Shown: positions 35,778 to 44,646 of the stretch, in pieces
How positions within the stretch are numbered: the first letter of the stretch is position 1
How the letters are laid out: every line of letters begins with the position of its first letter
Source of the DNA: Natronohydrobacter thiooxidans
Lineage (GTDB): Bacteria > Pseudomonadota > Alphaproteobacteria > Rhodobacterales > Rhodobacteraceae
Assembly (NCBI RefSeq): GCF_001884735.1
Contig: NZ_MJAP01000033.1
Location: 62,001-126,000, forward strand
Direction of reading: 5' to 3'
DNA: 64,000 bases
Notes under the pieces: generated by a model
Databases searched by the model: none
Told to the model about the DNA's origin: nothing
What the model saw: only the letters and a program-made list of their open reading frames with translations
Position numbers and translations under genes: made by a program

Positions 35778-37130
35778 ATGAAATCTGGACTTTACGCAGG
35801 CGTGGCCACGCTTGCCCTGATGGCCGCTGGCGCGAATGCGCAGAATCTGATCATCGAGCAGGGCACCGAGGGATTCAACTGGGACAGCTTTGACGCTTTT
35901 GCCGAAGCGAATGATTTTTCCGGTCAGACGCTGACGATCACCGGCCCCTGGACCGGGGCAGATGGTCAGATGGTCAACAACATGCTGGCCTATTTCGCGG
36001 CAGCAACGGGCGCGGATGTGCGCTATTCGGGTTCTGACAGTTTCGAGCAGGATATCGTGATCGCAGTACAGGCCAATTCCGCGCCGAACCTTGCGGTCTT
36101 TCCGCAGCCGGGTCTCGCGGCGGATCTGGCCGGGCGCGGTGCACTGGCCCCGTTGGGGCAGGAAGCGGCGGACTGGATGGTCGAGAATTACGCGGCGGGT
36201 CAGTCCTGGGTCGATCTGGGCAGCTTTGCCGGGCCGGATGGCGAGGATGACTTCTTCGGCTTCTTCTACAAGGTCGATGTGAAATCGCTTGTCTGGTATT
36301 CGCCCGATCAGTTTGACGAGGCGGGCTATGATATCCCCGAGACGCTGGAAGATCTGAAAGCCCTGTCGCAGCAGATCGTCGATGATGGCGGCACGCCCTG
36401 GTGCATCGGTCTGGGATCGGGCGCCGCGACAGGCTGGCCTGCGACCGACTGGGTCGAGGACATGATGCTGCGCCTGCATGAGCCCGAGATCTATGACCAG
36501 TGGGTGACGAATGAGCTGCCCTTCAACTCGGCCGAAGTCGTCGAAGCCATCGAGCTTTATGGCACTTTCGTGCGTTCGGATGGCTGGGCGCAGGGTGGGG
36601 CGGAAGCATCCGCCACGACCGATTTCCGTGACAGCCCGGCGGGCCTGTTCCAGATCCCGCCTGCCTGCTACATGCACAAGCAGGCCTCGTTCATCCCGAC
36701 CTTCTTCCCGGATGGTTCGGTCTATGGCGAGGATTATGACTTCTTCTACTTCCCGGCCTCGGCCGAGCGTGATCTGGGCAACCCGGTGCTTGGCGCGGGC
36801 ACGCTCTTTGGTATCACCAATGACAGCCCTGCCGCACGTGGTCTGATCGAGTTCTTCAAGACGCCCATCGCGCATGAGGTCTGGATGGCGCAGTCGGGCT
36901 TCCTGACGCCGCATACGGGTGTGAATCTCGATGTGTTCTCGACGGATGCGCTGCGGGCGATGAACCAGATCCTTCTGGATGCCACGACCTTCCGCTTTGA
37001 CGCATCCGATCTGATGCCGGGCGAGATCGGTGCAGGCGCCTTCTGGACAGGGATGGTGGATTACACCACGCAAGGGAATGCGCAAGCTGCGGCCGACGCC
37101 ATTCAGGCGCGTTGGGACGCGATGCGGTAA
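35778..37130 (+). CDS. aglE: Alpha-glucoside ABC transporter substrate-binding protein
   Basis: The 450-residue cluster-type sugar-binding protein has a Sec signal (MKSGLYAGVATLALMAAGANA). GGGGAGG lies six bases before the ATG at 35778, better than the ATG at 35772. The mature protein is acidic and rich in aromatic residues suited to stacking with sugars. It captures maltose-, sucrose- or trehalose-type alpha-glucosides in the periplasm for AglFGK. A stable stem-loop after its stop probably raises its mRNA level relative to the permease genes. Confidence 0.93.
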   Translation: MKSGLYAGVATLALMAAGANAQNLIIEQGTEGFNWDSFDAFAEANDFSGQTLTITGPWTGADGQMVNNMLAYFAAATGADVRYSGSDSFEQDIVIAVQANSAPNLAVFPQPGLAADLAGRGALAPLGQEAADWMVENYAAGQSWVDLGSFAGPDGEDDFFGFFYKVDVKSLVWYSPDQFDEAGYDIPETLEDLKALSQQIVDDGGTPWCIGLGSGAATGWPATDWVEDMMLRLHEPEIYDQWVTNELPFNSAEVVEAIELYGTFVRSDGWAQGGAEASATTDFRDSPAGLFQIPPACYMHKQASFIPTFFPDGSVYGEDYDFFYFPASAERDLGNPVLGAGTLFGITNDSPAARGLIEFFKTPIAHEVWMAQSGFLTPHTGVNLDVFSTDALRAMNQILLDATTFRFDASDLMPGEIGAGAFWTGMVDYTTQGNAQAAADAIQARWDAMR

Positions 37131-37140
37131 GCAGCAATCT

Positions 37141-37169
37141 CGACAGGGCCGCGTAATGCGGCCCTGTTG
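37141..37169 (+). terminator. Stem-loop between aglE and aglF
   Basis: A 12-bp stem, CGACAGGGCCGC (37141-37152) with GCGGCCCTGTTG (37158-37169, one G-U), and a 5-nt loop lies 10 bases after the aglE stop. It lacks a full T-tract and is more likely a 3'-stabilising or partial-termination element inside the operon. Confidence 0.6.
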
Positions 37170-37256
37170 CGCAGTTTCGGCTTTGCAGAACAGCATAAGT
37201 GACCAAGGGGCGCGCGCCGGGAGGGTGCGGTCGCTGACAGGTCAGGGGAGGGGAAG

Positions 37257-38234
37257 ATGTCGCCAGTCGTGCAGGGTATGCTGACCATCATCATCGGTGT
37301 CGGTGGATGTGTGGGCTATTTCTACTTTTCGAACATGATCCTCGACAAGGTGATCTTCCCGGCGAAGGGACCGCAGGCCGGGCGCAATATCAACCGCGCC
37401 AATCAGGTACGACCCTGGCTGTTCCTGTTTCCCGCCATGTTCGCGCTGGGGCTCTATCTGGCCTATCCCGTGGTGGGATCGTTCTGGCGCTCGCTCTTTG
37501 ACCGGTCGGGGGCGAATTTCATCGGGCTGGGGAATTACTTCGACCTGTTCAACGAGGGTGCGTTCCGCACGGCGGTGTTCAACAACCTGCTCTGGGTGCT
37601 CTTCGTGCCGGCGGCGGCGACCTTCTTCGGGCTGTTGATCGCGCAGCTGACCGACCGGCTGAGCTGGGGTAATATCGCGAAATCGCTGATCTTCATGCCG
37701 ATGGCGATTTCCTTCGTCGGTGCCTCGCTGATCTGGCGGTTTGTCTATTCGGCCAACCCGGATATCGGCATCATCAACGCGATCCGCGACAGTATGGGGA
37801 TGGTGGCGCTGGATCCGTTGCAGGTGCGGTTCTGGAATAATTTCTTCCTGATGTTCATCCTGGTCTGGATCCAGACCGGTTTTGCAATGGTGATCCTGTC
37901 CGCGGCGCTGCGCGGGATCCCCGAGGAAACGATTGAGGCGGCGATTATCGACGGGGCCAATCCGTTTCAGGTCTTCTTCAAGATCAAGGTGCCGCAGATC
38001 ATGGGGACGATCATCGTGGTCTGGACCACGATCACGATCCTGACGCTGAAGGTGTTTGATATTGTCTACACCATGACGGGCGGCAATTTCGGCACGCATA
38101 TCCTGCCCAGCTACATGATGACCTACATGTTCCGCGATGACGGGCGCGCGACGGCGGTGGCCTTTGTCATCATGATCCTCGTGCTGCCGGTGATGATCTC
38201 GAATATCCGGCAGGCCCGGAAAGAAATGCGCTGA
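37257..38234 (+). CDS. aglF: Alpha-glucoside ABC transporter permease AglF
   Basis: The 325-residue inner-membrane permease of the MalF type has an N-terminal hydrophobic segment, six further helices and the EAA loop EETIEAAIIDGANPFQVFFKI, which docks on the ATPase. GGGGAGGGGAAG precedes the ATG. It works as a heterodimer with AglG, encoded 16 bp downstream. Confidence 0.94.
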   Translation: MSPVVQGMLTIIIGVGGCVGYFYFSNMILDKVIFPAKGPQAGRNINRANQVRPWLFLFPAMFALGLYLAYPVVGSFWRSLFDRSGANFIGLGNYFDLFNEGAFRTAVFNNLLWVLFVPAAATFFGLLIAQLTDRLSWGNIAKSLIFMPMAISFVGASLIWRFVYSANPDIGIINAIRDSMGMVALDPLQVRFWNNFFLMFILVWIQTGFAMVILSAALRGIPEETIEAAIIDGANPFQVFFKIKVPQIMGTIIVVWTTITILTLKVFDIVYTMTGGNFGTHILPSYMMTYMFRDDGRATAVAFVIMILVLPVMISNIRQARKEMR

Positions 38235-38250
38235 GGGGGAGGGGAGAGAT

Positions 38251-39402
38251 ATGGACAATATCGCCGGACAAAACGCGAGCAACAAATTCGCCGCGAATAT
38301 CACTGTCTTCATCCTCGTGGTGCTGTGGCTTCTGCCGACCATCGGGCTGTTTGTGTCAAGCTTCCGCGACCGCGACCAGATTTCCAATTCGGGCTGGTGG
38401 CAGGCGCCGATGGCGGTCGATCTGAACTTCCGCACGCGGATTGCGACCGATGGAGCGCGCGAGGAGAATGGGGTCTTCATTCTGGAGGGGAATGTCTTTG
38501 CTGACCCCGCGCTGCGCGCGAATTTCCCTGACAGCGCGGGTACTGTCTCCGCATTTGGCACGCGCGCGGTTGCACCGGGCGAGTTTCCCGCAGGTGAGGT
38601 GACCGAGCTGCGCGGCGACGGAACGCTGGTTGTCAACGCGGATGGCAGCTACCGGATCGAGACTGCCGAGCCGCTGGATCGTGGCCCGACACTCTATTTC
38701 GAGGCGCGCACGCCGCCGAAATTCACGCTCGACAATTACCGGACCGTGCTTTTCGCCGACGGGATGGACCGCGCTTTCATCAACACCCTGACCGTGACCA
38801 TACCGGCAACGATCATCCCGATCCTGATCGCGGCTTTTGCAGCCTATGCGCTGGCCTGGATGGATTTCCCCGGACGCGGGCTGTTGATCGCCGCTGTGGT
38901 GGGGCTGCTGGTCGTGCCCTTGCAGCTTGCGCTGGTGCCGCTGCTGAAGCTGCATACGGAAATCGGCATCGGCCAGAGTTTCCTTGGCATATGGCTTGCG
39001 CATACGGGTTTTGGCTTACCACTCGCGGTCTATCTCTTGCGAAACTATATGGTCGGGCTGCCGCGCGATATCATCGAGAGCGCCAAGGTGGACGGGGCCA
39101 CGGATTTCCAGATTTTCGTGCGTATCATCCTGCCGCTCAGCTTCCCTGCACTCGCCTCTTTCGCGATCTTCCAGTTCCTCTGGACATGGAATGACCTGCT
39201 GGTGGCCAAGGTATTCCTGCCATCGGGTGCGGAAAGTCAGGTGATGACGGTCAAGATCGCCGATGACCTGCTGGGGTCTCGCGGCGGCGACTGGGGCATC
39301 CTGGCGACGGCGGCTTTTGTCTCGATTGCCGTGCCGCTGATCGTCTTCTTCACAATGCAACGCTATCTGGTGCGCGGCCTTCTGGCTGGCTCTGTCAAGT
39401 AA
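38251..39402 (+). CDS. aglG: Alpha-glucoside ABC transporter permease AglG
   Basis: The 383-residue MalG-type permease is longer than MalG (about 296) because a ~130-residue extracytoplasmic domain (about residues 50-170, acidic, beta-rich) is inserted between helices 1 and 2. As I recall it this insertion is a feature of AglG proteins rather than a local oddity. The EAA loop is PRDIIESAKVDGATDFQIFV. A GAGGGGAGGGGAGAG ribosome-binding region precedes the ATG. Confidence 0.94.
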   Translation: MDNIAGQNASNKFAANITVFILVVLWLLPTIGLFVSSFRDRDQISNSGWWQAPMAVDLNFRTRIATDGAREENGVFILEGNVFADPALRANFPDSAGTVSAFGTRAVAPGEFPAGEVTELRGDGTLVVNADGSYRIETAEPLDRGPTLYFEARTPPKFTLDNYRTVLFADGMDRAFINTLTVTIPATIIPILIAAFAAYALAWMDFPGRGLLIAAVVGLLVVPLQLALVPLLKLHTEIGIGQSFLGIWLAHTGFGLPLAVYLLRNYMVGLPRDIIESAKVDGATDFQIFVRIILPLSFPALASFAIFQFLWTWNDLLVAKVFLPSGAESQVMTVKIADDLLGSRGGDWGILATAAFVSIAVPLIVFFTMQRYLVRGLLAGSVK

Positions 39403-39413
39403 GGAATGACAAC

Positions 39414-41066
39414 GTGACTGCTCAAACCCTGTTGCAGCCCCGGTCGGGGCTGGAGCACACCCCGGATTGGTGGCGCGGGGCGGTGATCTATCAGATCTAT
39501 CCCCGCAGCTATCAGGACAGCAATGGCGACGGGATCGGCGATCTGCGTGGGATCATGGAGCGGCTGCCCTATATCGCCTCGCTTGGGGTCGATGTGATCT
39601 GGATCAGCCCCTTCTTCACCTCGCCGATGAAGGATTTCGGCTATGATGTGTCGGATTACTGCGATGTAGATCCGATGTTCGGCACGCTCGCGGATTTCGA
39701 CGCGCTGGTGGCGACGGCGCATCGGCTGGGCATCAAGGTGCTGATCGATCTGGTGCTGTCGCATACCTCTGACCAGCATCCGTGGTTCATTGAGAGCCGC
39801 TCCAGCCGTGAGAATGCGCGTGCGAACTGGTATGTCTGGGCCGATCCCAAGCCGGACGGGACGCCGCCCAACAACTGGCTGTCGATCTTTGGCGGATCGG
39901 CATGGCAATGGGATGCCACGCGCCTGCAATACTACCTGCACAACTTCCTGACCTCGCAGCCCGATCTGAACTTCCACGAGCCGCAGGTGCAGGAGGCGCT
40001 TCTGGACGTGGCGCGGTTCTGGCTGGAACGCGGGGTGAACGGGTTCCGGCTGGATACGATCAATTTCTACGTCCATGACGCTGAGTTGCGCAACAATCCG
40101 GCGCTGCCCCCGGAGATGCGCAATGCCACCATCGCGCCTGCCGTGAATCCCTATAACCATCAGGAGCACCTTTACGACAAGAACCGCCCCGAGAATCTGG
40201 AGTTCCTGCGCCGCTTCCGTGCGGTTCTGAACGAGTATGACGCGGCGGCGGTCGGCGAAGTGGGCGATGCGCAGCGCGGATTGGAGATTCTGGGCGAGTA
40301 CACATCGGGTGGCGACAAGGTGCAGATGTGCTACGCGTTCGAATTCCTGTCGCCCGTGGCACCGCAAGCCGCGTATTTTGCCGCAGTCATCGGCCAGCTT
40401 GACGCGGCGGCGCCCGAGGGCTGGGCCTGCTGGGCGTTTTCCAATCATGATGTCATGCGCCATATCACGCGCTGGGATCTGACACCCGCCGCAGCGCGCT
40501 GCTATGCCACATTACTGTTGTGCCTGCGCGGGTCGGTTTGCCTGTATCAGGGCGAGGAACTGGGGTTGCAGGAGGCCGAACTGGCCTTTGAGGATTTGCG
40601 GGATCCGTATGGCATCGAGTTCTGGCCCGAATTCAAGGGCCGCGACGGGTGCCGAACGCCAATGGTCTGGGCCCCGGACAATCAGAACGGGGGGTTCACG
40701 CAGGGCAATCCGTGGTTGCCGGTCGCGCGGGAACATCTGCATCTGGCCGTGGACGCGCAGGAGCGCGCGCCCGACGCGCTGTTGCATCACTACCGGCGTG
40801 CGATTGCGCTGCGGCATGCCCATCCGGCGCTGATGCGCGGGGCGATGACCGAGATCACGGCTGAGGGCGATGTGCTGTCCTTCCTGCGCGAAGAGGCGGG
40901 CGAGACAGTGTTCTGCGCGTTCAACCTGAGCCACGATCCTGCGACCCTGCGCCTGCCGAAGGGAAACTGGCTGGCGGTCGGGCAGGAACTGAACAGCTCT
41001 GGTCCGGGAGAGGACGGGCTGGTGCATCTTGGGCCATGGCAGCCTTGCCTGGTCGTAAAACGGTAA
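39414..41066 (+). CDS. aglA: Alpha-glucosidase AglA (GH13)
   Basis: The 550-residue cytoplasmic GH13 enzyme starts at a GTG 11 bp after the aglG stop. The (beta/alpha)8 motifs are YQIYPRSYQDSNGDGIGDL, LVLSHTSDQHPWF, GFRLDTINFY (nucleophile Asp), AAVGEVGDAQ (acid/base Glu) and FSNHDVMR (transition-state Asp). There is no signal peptide, so it hydrolyses imported alpha-glucosides inside the cell, releasing glucose for Glk. It is the fourth gene of the aglEFGAK operon. Confidence 0.95.
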   Translation: MTAQTLLQPRSGLEHTPDWWRGAVIYQIYPRSYQDSNGDGIGDLRGIMERLPYIASLGVDVIWISPFFTSPMKDFGYDVSDYCDVDPMFGTLADFDALVATAHRLGIKVLIDLVLSHTSDQHPWFIESRSSRENARANWYVWADPKPDGTPPNNWLSIFGGSAWQWDATRLQYYLHNFLTSQPDLNFHEPQVQEALLDVARFWLERGVNGFRLDTINFYVHDAELRNNPALPPEMRNATIAPAVNPYNHQEHLYDKNRPENLEFLRRFRAVLNEYDAAAVGEVGDAQRGLEILGEYTSGGDKVQMCYAFEFLSPVAPQAAYFAAVIGQLDAAAPEGWACWAFSNHDVMRHITRWDLTPAAARCYATLLLCLRGSVCLYQGEELGLQEAELAFEDLRDPYGIEFWPEFKGRDGCRTPMVWAPDNQNGGFTQGNPWLPVAREHLHLAVDAQERAPDALLHHYRRAIALRHAHPALMRGAMTEITAEGDVLSFLREEAGETVFCAFNLSHDPATLRLPKGNWLAVGQELNSSGPGEDGLVHLGPWQPCLVVKR

Positions 41067-41085
41067 CAACGGGGGAGGAGGCATC

Positions 41086-42177
41086 ATGGCCGATCTGAAG
41101 CTTACGGATGTCGCGAAGGCCTATGGCGAAGTCAAGGTGCTGTCGAATATCGATCTGGATATCAAGCAGGGCGAGTTGATCGTTTTTGTCGGGCCTTCGG
41201 GTTGCGGAAAATCGACGCTTTTGCGCATGATTGCGGGTCTGGAGAAGATCACCGGCGGGACGCTGGAAATTGACGGCACGGTGGTCAATGACATTCCGCC
41301 CTCGCAGCGCGGGATTGCCATGGTGTTCCAGTCCTATGCGCTGTATCCGCATATGACCGTGCGCGACAATATGAGCTTCGCGCTGAAGATCGCCAAGAAG
41401 TCCAAGGCCGAGATCGATGCGGCGGTGGCGCGCGCGGCCGATATCCTGCAACTGACCCCGTATCTTGACCGTCTGCCCAAGGCGCTTTCGGGTGGGCAGC
41501 GGCAGCGGGTGGCGATCGGCCGCTCGATTGTGCGCGATCCGAAGGTCTATCTCTTTGACGAGCCGCTTTCAAACCTTGACGCGGCCTTGCGTGTCGCGAC
41601 CCGGATCGAGATCGCCAAGCTCAAGGAGTCGATGCCCAATTCGACCATGATCTATGTGACCCATGATCAGGTCGAGGCGATGACACTGGCCTCGCGGATC
41701 GTGGTTCTGGCCGGAGGCGGGATTGCGCAGGTGGGCACACCGCTGGAACTCTACGAGCGCCCCAACGGGGAATTTGTCGCGCAGTTCATTGGCTCGCCTG
41801 CGATGAACCTGCTGCCCGGCGAGATTGTCGGCACCGGCGCACAGACCACGGTCAAGCTGGATGGCGGCGGCCAGGCAGTGGCGAATATCCCCACGACTGC
41901 GGCTGATATGGGGCTGAAAGTCAATGTGGGGGCGCGACCCGAGGATCTGGTGGCCACGGACGGGGATGATTTCCTGTATCAGGGCGAGGTCGAGTTGCTG
42001 GAAGCGCTGGGCGAACTGACCGTGCTGTATTTCCGCCCGGAAAGTGCGGGTGCGGCACCTGTGCTGGCGAAGCTGGCGGGGATCCACACGGACCTGAAGG
42101 CGCGCTCGGTGAAGCTGAAGGCGGATCCGTCCAAGATCCACCTGTTTCATAACAAGGTGTCGCTTCTCTATCGCTGA
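41086..42177 (+). CDS. aglK: Alpha-glucoside ABC transporter ATPase AglK
   Basis: The 363-residue MalK/UgpC-type ATPase has Walker A GPSGCGKST, signature LSGGQRQRVAIGR, Walker B VYLFDEPLSNLDA and H-loop YVTHDQ, followed by the C-terminal OB-type regulatory domain (about residues 235-363). GGGGGAGGAGG lies before the ATG. It energises AglFG and ends the operon at a strong terminator. Confidence 0.95.
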   Translation: MADLKLTDVAKAYGEVKVLSNIDLDIKQGELIVFVGPSGCGKSTLLRMIAGLEKITGGTLEIDGTVVNDIPPSQRGIAMVFQSYALYPHMTVRDNMSFALKIAKKSKAEIDAAVARAADILQLTPYLDRLPKALSGGQRQRVAIGRSIVRDPKVYLFDEPLSNLDAALRVATRIEIAKLKESMPNSTMIYVTHDQVEAMTLASRIVVLAGGGIAQVGTPLELYERPNGEFVAQFIGSPAMNLLPGEIVGTGAQTTVKLDGGGQAVANIPTTAADMGLKVNVGARPEDLVATDGDDFLYQGEVELLEALGELTVLYFRPESAGAAPVLAKLAGIHTDLKARSVKLKADPSKIHLFHNKVSLLYR

Positions 42178-42194
42178 GCATGCGGGACAGCCGA

Positions 42195-42226
42195 TAAAAA
42201 AGCCGCCTCAACGGGGCGGCTTTTTT
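42195..42226. terminator. Bidirectional intrinsic terminator between aglK and rhlE
   Basis: AAGCCGCC (42200-42207) pairs with GGCGGCTT (42215-42222), flanked by A6 and T6 runs. It serves the agl operon on the plus strand and the converging helicase gene on the minus strand. Confidence 0.92.
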
Positions 42227-42235
42227 GATGGCATG

Positions 42236-43672
42236 TCAGGCGACGCGAAATTCCCGCATCAGGAAATCGGGCACATGATCGCCCATGCCCACCACGGAGT
42301 CGCGGTTGGTGTCGCGCCGGTTGCGCCCCTGATCGCGCTCGCGCGGTTCGCGGCGTTGGGGGGCGGCGCGCTGCGGCTCGGGGCGTGCGGGCTCCGGCGT
42401 CTTGGCCACGGGGGCGACTGAGGCGTTCGCGGCGGGCTCGGACGGTTGCGGGGTCTTGATCTTGTGGCTGCGTGCGCGGCTGGGGCGTTCTTCCTGAGCG
42501 CGGGCGGGGGCCGCCGGTGCGTCAAGCTCGGGGGCGGTGCCGCGCGGCAGCGCTTTCTGCAGCAGTTTCTCGATCTGTTCGAGATATTTCTGATCGGCAG
42601 GCACCATCAGCGAGATGGCTTTGCCCGAGCGCCCGGCCCGGCCGGTGCGCCCGATCCGGTGGACATAATCTTCGGGATGGGAGGGCAGGTCGAAATTGAA
42701 CACATGGCTGACCGAGGGCACGTCCAGCCCGCGTGCGGCCACGTCAGAGGCGATCAGCAGGCGCAATTCACCGGCGCGGAACTTCTCCAGCGTGCGGGTG
42801 CGCATGGACTGGTCCAGGTCGCCATGAATGGGGGCGGCGTCCAGTTTATATTTGGCCAGCGATTTCGCGAGGATATCCACATCGACCTTGCGGTTGCAGA
42901 AGATCACCGCATTCTCGATCTTGTCACCCTCTGCGGCGATGATCGCGCGCAGGGCGTCGCGTTTCATCTTGGCTGCGGTATCGCGGCGCGTGGCGGGCAG
43001 CTCGATCAGTTCCTGCGCGATGGTTTCCGACGCGGTGGCCTGACGCGCAATCTCGATCCGGGCGGGATTGGACAGGAAGGTATTGGTGATGCGCTCGATC
43101 TCGGGCGCCATGGTCGCGGAATAGAAGAAGGTCTGCCGGGTGAAGGGGGTCAGGCCGAAAATGCGCTCGATATCGGGAATGAAGCCCATGTCGAGCATGC
43201 GGTCGGCCTCATCGACGACCATGACCTCGACGCCGGTGAGCAGCAGCTTGCCGCGCTCGAAATGATCGAGCAGGCGGCCCGGAGTGGCGATCAGCACATC
43301 CACGCCGCGGTCGATCAGCTTGTCCTGTTCGCCAAAGGCCACGCCGCCGATCAAGAGCGCCTTGGTCAGCCGGGTATGTTTGGCATAGGTGTCGAAATTC
43401 TCGGCCACCTGCGCGGCCAGTTCGCGCGTCGGCGCCAGCACAAGGCTGCGCGGCATCCGTGCCCGCGCGCGGCCCCGCCCCAGACGGGTGATCAGCGGCA
43501 GGGTAAAAGAGGCGGTCTTGCCGGTTCCGGTCTGGGCAATCCCCAGCACATCGCGCCCTTCAAGCGCGTGCGGGATGGCTTGCGCCTGGATCGGGGTGGG
43601 GGTGGTGTAGCCAGCTTCATGAATGGCTTTGAGGACCTTGGGGTCCAGCTTCAGGTCAGAAAATTGAGTCAT
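42236..43672 (-). CDS. DEAD-box RNA helicase, RhlE-like
   Basis: The 478-residue protein has the full DEAD-box set: the Q-motif GYTTPTPIQAQAIP, AQTGTGKT, PTRELAAQV, VDEADRMLDMGF, SAT, ASDVAARGLDVPSV and HRIGRTGRAGR. After about residue 375 comes a basic, low-complexity R/P/A/Q-rich tail, typical of RhlE proteins that remodel ribosomal or other RNA. The exact subfamily (RhlE versus other DEAD proteins) is judged by overall similarity. Confidence 0.93.
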   Translation of the reverse strand: MTQFSDLKLDPKVLKAIHEAGYTTPTPIQAQAIPHALEGRDVLGIAQTGTGKTASFTLPLITRLGRGRARARMPRSLVLAPTRELAAQVAENFDTYAKHTRLTKALLIGGVAFGEQDKLIDRGVDVLIATPGRLLDHFERGKLLLTGVEVMVVDEADRMLDMGFIPDIERIFGLTPFTRQTFFYSATMAPEIERITNTFLSNPARIEIARQATASETIAQELIELPATRRDTAAKMKRDALRAIIAAEGDKIENAVIFCNRKVDVDILAKSLAKYKLDAAPIHGDLDQSMRTRTLEKFRAGELRLLIASDVAARGLDVPSVSHVFNFDLPSHPEDYVHRIGRTGRAGRSGKAISLMVPADQKYLEQIEKLLQKALPRGTAPELDAPAAPARAQEERPSRARSHKIKTPQPSEPAANASVAPVAKTPEPARPEPQRAAPQRREPRERDQGRNRRDTNRDSVVGMGDHVPDFLMREFRVA

Positions 43673-43890
43673 ATGCGTCCATCTGATACGGCATCGGGCC
43701 GTGATCTGTTCTGGGACGCATTTTCACCGCGCCCCGCTATCGGGACTGTCGTCAGTCGACAGTGCCCTCGCGCATAGCCTATCCGGGCCGAAAGGTCAAT
43801 CTGCACAGGTTTTTCCATCATTTTCGTCATGCGCGCAGATGGGCAGTTGCAGGTCGCGCTGTTCCAGAGTATCCAAGCCTCGCTGGCGCT

Positions 43891-43974
43891 GCGGGTGTGG
43901 CGGAACGGTAGACGCAGAGGATTCAAAATCCTCCGCCGCAAGGCGTGAGAGTTCGAGTCTCTCCACCCGCACCA
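43891..43974 (+). tRNA. tRNA-Leu (anticodon CAA)
   Basis: An 84-nt type II tRNA has the acceptor stem GCGGGTG/CACCCGC, anticodon arm GAGGA-TTCAAAA-TCCTC, a long variable arm, T-arm GAGAGTTCGAGTCTCTC and encoded CCA at 43972-43974. Confidence 0.97.
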
Positions 43975-44018
43975 GCCCTGATCTGAAAATGTCACGGGAT
44001 ACTGATTCGCGAGACATG

Positions 44019-44047
44019 AAAAAACCGCGCCACCCGGCGCGGTTTTT
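44019..44047. terminator. Bidirectional intrinsic terminator between tRNA-Leu and the bactofilin gene
   Basis: AAAACCGCGCC (44021-44031) pairs with GGCGCGGTTTT (44036-44046) around ACCC, with A and T runs at the two ends. Confidence 0.9.
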
Positions 44048-44073
44048 CTATGGTCACTGATCGCGCGATGCGC

Positions 44074-44646
44074 TCAGGAGGTGACGCTTTTCTTGGCCTC
44101 TGCGGCCTGCTTCACGATCTCAGAACCTTCTTTGCGCGGCTGCGGTGCAGGTGCCGGTGCAGGCGCTTGCGCGGATTCGCGATTGGTTTGCAGCGGGTCG
44201 TCCTGGCGCTGCACGGACCCCTCGAAATGCGCACCGGATTCGATGGCGATGGTCTTGTGGATGATATCGCCTTCGACCTGAGCCGAAGAGGTCAGTCGCA
44301 CTTTCAGCCCGCGCACCCGTCCGATCACCCGGCCATTGATGACGATGTCATCGGCCACGATCTCGCCGCGGATGGTCGCTGTTTCGCCAACGGTCAGAAG
44401 ATGCGCACGAATGTCGCCGTCCACGACACCCTCAATGACGATATCGCCGGTGGTTTTCAGATTGCCCGTGACAGTCAGATCGGCAGCCAGTACCGACGCG
44501 GCGGGTTTTGACTTGGTGACATGGGTGGAACCCGAATCAGCAGGGGCCGAGCGCATGAAAGACGGTGCGGTGTCCACAGATTTGGATGGCGCGGCTTCCG
44601 GCGCTGCCTTCGGACCCGGTTCATTGATACGACTTTTAGAAAACAT
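44074..44646 (-). CDS. Bactofilin (polymer-forming cytoskeletal protein)
   Basis: The 190-residue protein has the bactofilin (DUF583) right-handed beta-helix core from about residue 50 to 150: repeats around ASVLAADLTVTGNLKTTGDI, VEGVVDGDIRAHLLTVG and GEIVADDIVINGRVIGRV. Flexible N- and C-terminal tails (the latter PAP-rich, then charged) flank the core. It polymerises without nucleotide and scaffolds local cell-wall synthesis. Its start overlaps the end of an M23 peptidase gene by 11 bp, a pairing known from shape-determining loci. Confidence 0.93.
   Translation of the reverse strand: MFSKSRINEPGPKAAPEAAPSKSVDTAPSFMRSAPADSGSTHVTKSKPAASVLAADLTVTGNLKTTGDIVIEGVVDGDIRAHLLTVGETATIRGEIVADDIVINGRVIGRVRGLKVRLTSSAQVEGDIIHKTIAIESGAHFEGSVQRQDDPLQTNRESAQAPAPAPAPQPRKEGSEIVKQAAEAKKSVTS

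Noticed and set aside
35586..37196. A 536-codon minus-strand frame over aglE
   Set aside because: Antisense to aglE, which has a signal peptide, a strong ribosome-binding site and an operon context; no recognisable domain.
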